Positions 61,299-64,000 of a DNA stretch of 64,000 nucleotides are shown here, piece by piece. Source of the DNA: Senegalimassilia anaerobia JC110 (GTDB lineage Bacteria > Actinomycetota > Coriobacteriia > Coriobacteriales > Eggerthellaceae). Each line of letters begins with the position of its first letter. Within the stretch, counting starts at the first letter, position 1. The position numbers and the translations under genes were made by a program. The stretch is from NCBI RefSeq assembly GCF_000236865.1, contig NZ_HE611014.1, positions 512,130-576,129 on the forward strand, given 5' to 3'. A model generated the notes under the pieces. The model was not told the origin of the DNA. It did no database searches and saw nothing but the letters and a program-made list of their open reading frames with translations.

Positions 61299-62912
61299 TT
61301 ACTTCAGCTTCGCGTTCTGGAAGTACAGGCCGGTGGTCGGGCTGGGCTCGAAGCCTTCGATAAGGCCGGCCCAGTAGCCGGTGACGACCTTCTTGTGGAA
61401 CAGCGGGTACAGCGGCACTTCCTCGGAGATGATGTCGAAGCACTTGTTGTACGCCTCCTGGCGCGTCTTGGCATCGGTGGCCTTGCGAGCCTGGTCGAGG
61501 TACTCGTTGAACTCCTGGCACTTGCCGTCGCCGGCCTTAGCCCAGCAGGAACGGCCCTGGCACCAGTCGGTGTTCTCGCCGTAGAACCAGGCCAGATGCA
61601 CGTCGGCGTTCGTGCCGAAGCAGGAGACGTCGCCGGGGGCCAGGAACACGTCGAAGGGCAGGATCTCGTCGGTCTTGGAAGCGGCCATGGTGGGGTAGGG
61701 GGCAGCCTGCACGTCGAGCGTGACGTTCATGCCGACGGCCTGCAGGTCCTGCTGGATCTGAGCGGACAGGTCCTTGATCCAGTTGTCGATGACGAGCAGC
61801 TTGACCTCGAGGTTCTCCTGGCCGGCCTCCTTGAGCAGGGCCTTTGCCTTCTCGGGATCGTACTTGTAGACCGTGGATGCCTCGTGGTAGGCCGGGTTGT
61901 CCTTCGGCAGGTAGGAGGTCAGCGTCTCAGCGTTGCCGCCCAGCTGGTTCTTGATCAGCTTGTCGTAGTCGATGGCGTAGTGGAAGGCCTGACGGACGCG
62001 CTTGTCGTTGAAGGGCTCCTTCTGGCAGTTGAACATCAGGAAGCCGATGCCGTAGCTGTCGACGCTGTCGACGGTGACGCCTGCACCGACCAGCTGGTCG
62101 ATGTTGGAGAACGGGATGTTCTCGCCGGCGATGGCGGTACCCTCCTGCAGGGCGGTCACGCGAGCGGTGTTGTCAACGCGCACGAGCCACTGCATGGCGT
62201 CGGCGGAAGCCGGCTTCGGGCCGTTGTACTTGGGGTTGGGGACGAAGTTCAGCTCGCCGCCATCCTCGCCGTTGCACTCGCCGAAGGCCCATGCACCGGA
62301 GCCGGTCGGCGGGGTGGTCATGGTCTCCTTGGTGATCTCGGCAGCCGGGAACACGCGGCACAGGGACAGGCGCTCTTTGAGCTGCTTGTCGCTGTCGACG
62401 AACGGGTAGGCCAGCGTGAAGGACACGGTGGCGTCGTCCTTGGCGGCGACGGTGTCGATGAAGGATAGCATGTCCTTGTAGGTGGCGTTGGCCTTGTTGG
62501 CCTCGATGACGGCCACGACGTCGGCGGCGGTCACGGCCTCGCCGTTGGAGAACGTGGCGCCTTCGCGCAGAGCGACCTCGTACTCGGTCTCGGAGACCTT
62601 GACGGGCTCGCCGGCGGCCAGGGCGGCGTTGGACTCGCCGGTGAAGTAATCCAGCTCGTAGAGGCCCTCCAGGCAGTGCTGGATAGCGGGCAGCATCAGA
62701 GCGGAGCTTGCGCCGATGGGGTTGTAGTTAGCGTTCTTGTAGCTGCAAGCAGCGGTGATCACACCGCCGGTGTTGGCAGCGGAGCCGCTGGGCTTGCCGC
62801 CCTCGGAAGAGGAGCTGCTGCCGCAGCCGCTCAGGGCCAGGCCGGCCGTTGCGGCGGCAACGGCGCTGCCCGCCAGGAAAGTGCGGCGAGACAGAGAATA
62901 CTGCTGTTCCAT
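61299..62912 (-). CDS. Family-5 solute-binding lipoprotein with Tat-type signal (SiaE-like)
   Basis: The 537-residue protein starts with LSRRTFLAGSAVAAATAGLA and a lipobox ending at Cys 30 (ALSGC), so it should be exported by the Tat route and lipidated by Lgt. A Ser/Gly linker and an SBP_bac_5 domain follow (GLYELDYFTGE, AIDYDKLIKNQLGG, DPEKAKALLKEAG, VPLYPLFHKK). Family-5 proteins bind peptides or sugars, including sialic acid in the SiaE/Sat type. The genes downstream complete an importer. ATG 62912 has GGAGGG six bases upstream; an earlier in-frame start (62996) would precede the signal. Confidence 0.85.
   Translation of the reverse strand: MEQQYSLSRRTFLAGSAVAAATAGLALSGCGSSSSSEGGKPSGSAANTGGVITAACSYKNANYNPIGASSALMLPAIQHCLEGLYELDYFTGESNAALAAGEPVKVSETEYEVALREGATFSNGEAVTAADVVAVIEANKANATYKDMLSFIDTVAAKDDATVSFTLAYPFVDSDKQLKERLSLCRVFPAAEITKETMTTPPTGSGAWAFGECNGEDGGELNFVPNPKYNGPKPASADAMQWLVRVDNTARVTALQEGTAIAGENIPFSNIDQLVGAGVTVDSVDSYGIGFLMFNCQKEPFNDKRVRQAFHYAIDYDKLIKNQLGGNAETLTSYLPKDNPAYHEASTVYKYDPEKAKALLKEAGQENLEVKLLVIDNWIKDLSAQIQQDLQAVGMNVTLDVQAAPYPTMAASKTDEILPFDVFLAPGDVSCFGTNADVHLAWFYGENTDWCQGRSCWAKAGDGKCQEFNEYLDQARKATDAKTRQEAYNKCFDIISEEVPLYPLFHKKVVTGYWAGLIEGFEPSPTTGLYFQNAKLK

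Positions 62913-64000
<1,088 letters not shown>

Overview
This 64 kb window is chromosomal DNA from a high-GC anaerobic actinobacterium, most likely class Coriobacteriia (Eggerthellaceae-like). The clues are the GC-rich codon use, a type-Z (four-cysteine) S14, a Rho factor with a long basic N-terminal extension, desulfoferrodoxin, pyruvate:ferredoxin oxidoreductase, and a DUF6110/P-type ATPase pair. The genus cannot be fixed from the sequence alone. I saw no tRNA, rRNA, CRISPR array, transposase or phage gene.

Layout. 1-5.0 kb: an FMN-riboswitch-controlled ribD start (minus strand, cut by the window edge), a radical-SAM HemW-like protein, an AGCS sodium:amino-acid symporter and a DUF2797 protein. 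5.3-13.05 kb: a histidine operon, hisZG (fused)-hisD-hisC-hisB-hisH-hisA-hisF-hisI, without hisE. 13.4-18.8 kb: a transaldolase-like gene, rho, a divergent methionyl-tRNA synthetase and rnhA. 19-23.7 kb: a secreted NlpC/P60 protein, engB, and a DUF6110 gene with a metal P-type ATPase. 24-31 kb: rpsB-tsf, murA, an LCP-family gene, three small cysteine-bearing proteins (NifU-like, a nine-Cys protein, a zinc ribbon), lgt and desulfoferrodoxin. 31.3-38.6 kb: pyk coupled to a rhamnose operon, rhaB-rhaA-rhaD-MFS transporter-rhaM. 38.8-48.6 kb: a ribosomal protein cluster that starts at rplB and runs to secY and adk, lacking the usual rpsJ-rplC-rplD-rplW at its head. 48.7-50.8 kb: a large polytopic membrane protein resembling GT-C glycosyltransferases.

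50.9-62.9 kb holds a set of genes that together look like a complete sialic-acid/amino-sugar catabolic locus. On the plus strand are nagB, nagA, a NanA-like lyase, a ROK kinase (probable NanK) and nanE. Facing them on the minus strand is a family-5 ABC importer (binding protein, permease, fused permease-ATPase, ATPase) whose architecture matches the SiaEFGI/Sat type of sialic-acid transporter, plus an SGNH esterase that could be a sialate O-acetylesterase. An imperfect 118-bp palindromic element lies where the two halves converge. The window ends inside a pyruvate:ferredoxin oxidoreductase gene.

The genes suggest a host-associated anaerobe that ferments mucin- or plant-derived sugars (sialic acid, N-acetylglucosamine, rhamnose) to pyruvate, oxidises it through ferredoxin and makes its own histidine and flavin. 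The most notable observations are the sialate locus with its esterase and palindrome, the HisZ-HisG fusion, the altered KMSKS loop of the MetRS-like enzyme, the AT-hook-like repeats of Rho, the rhamnulose-phosphate aldolase N-terminal extension, and the truncated S10 operon.
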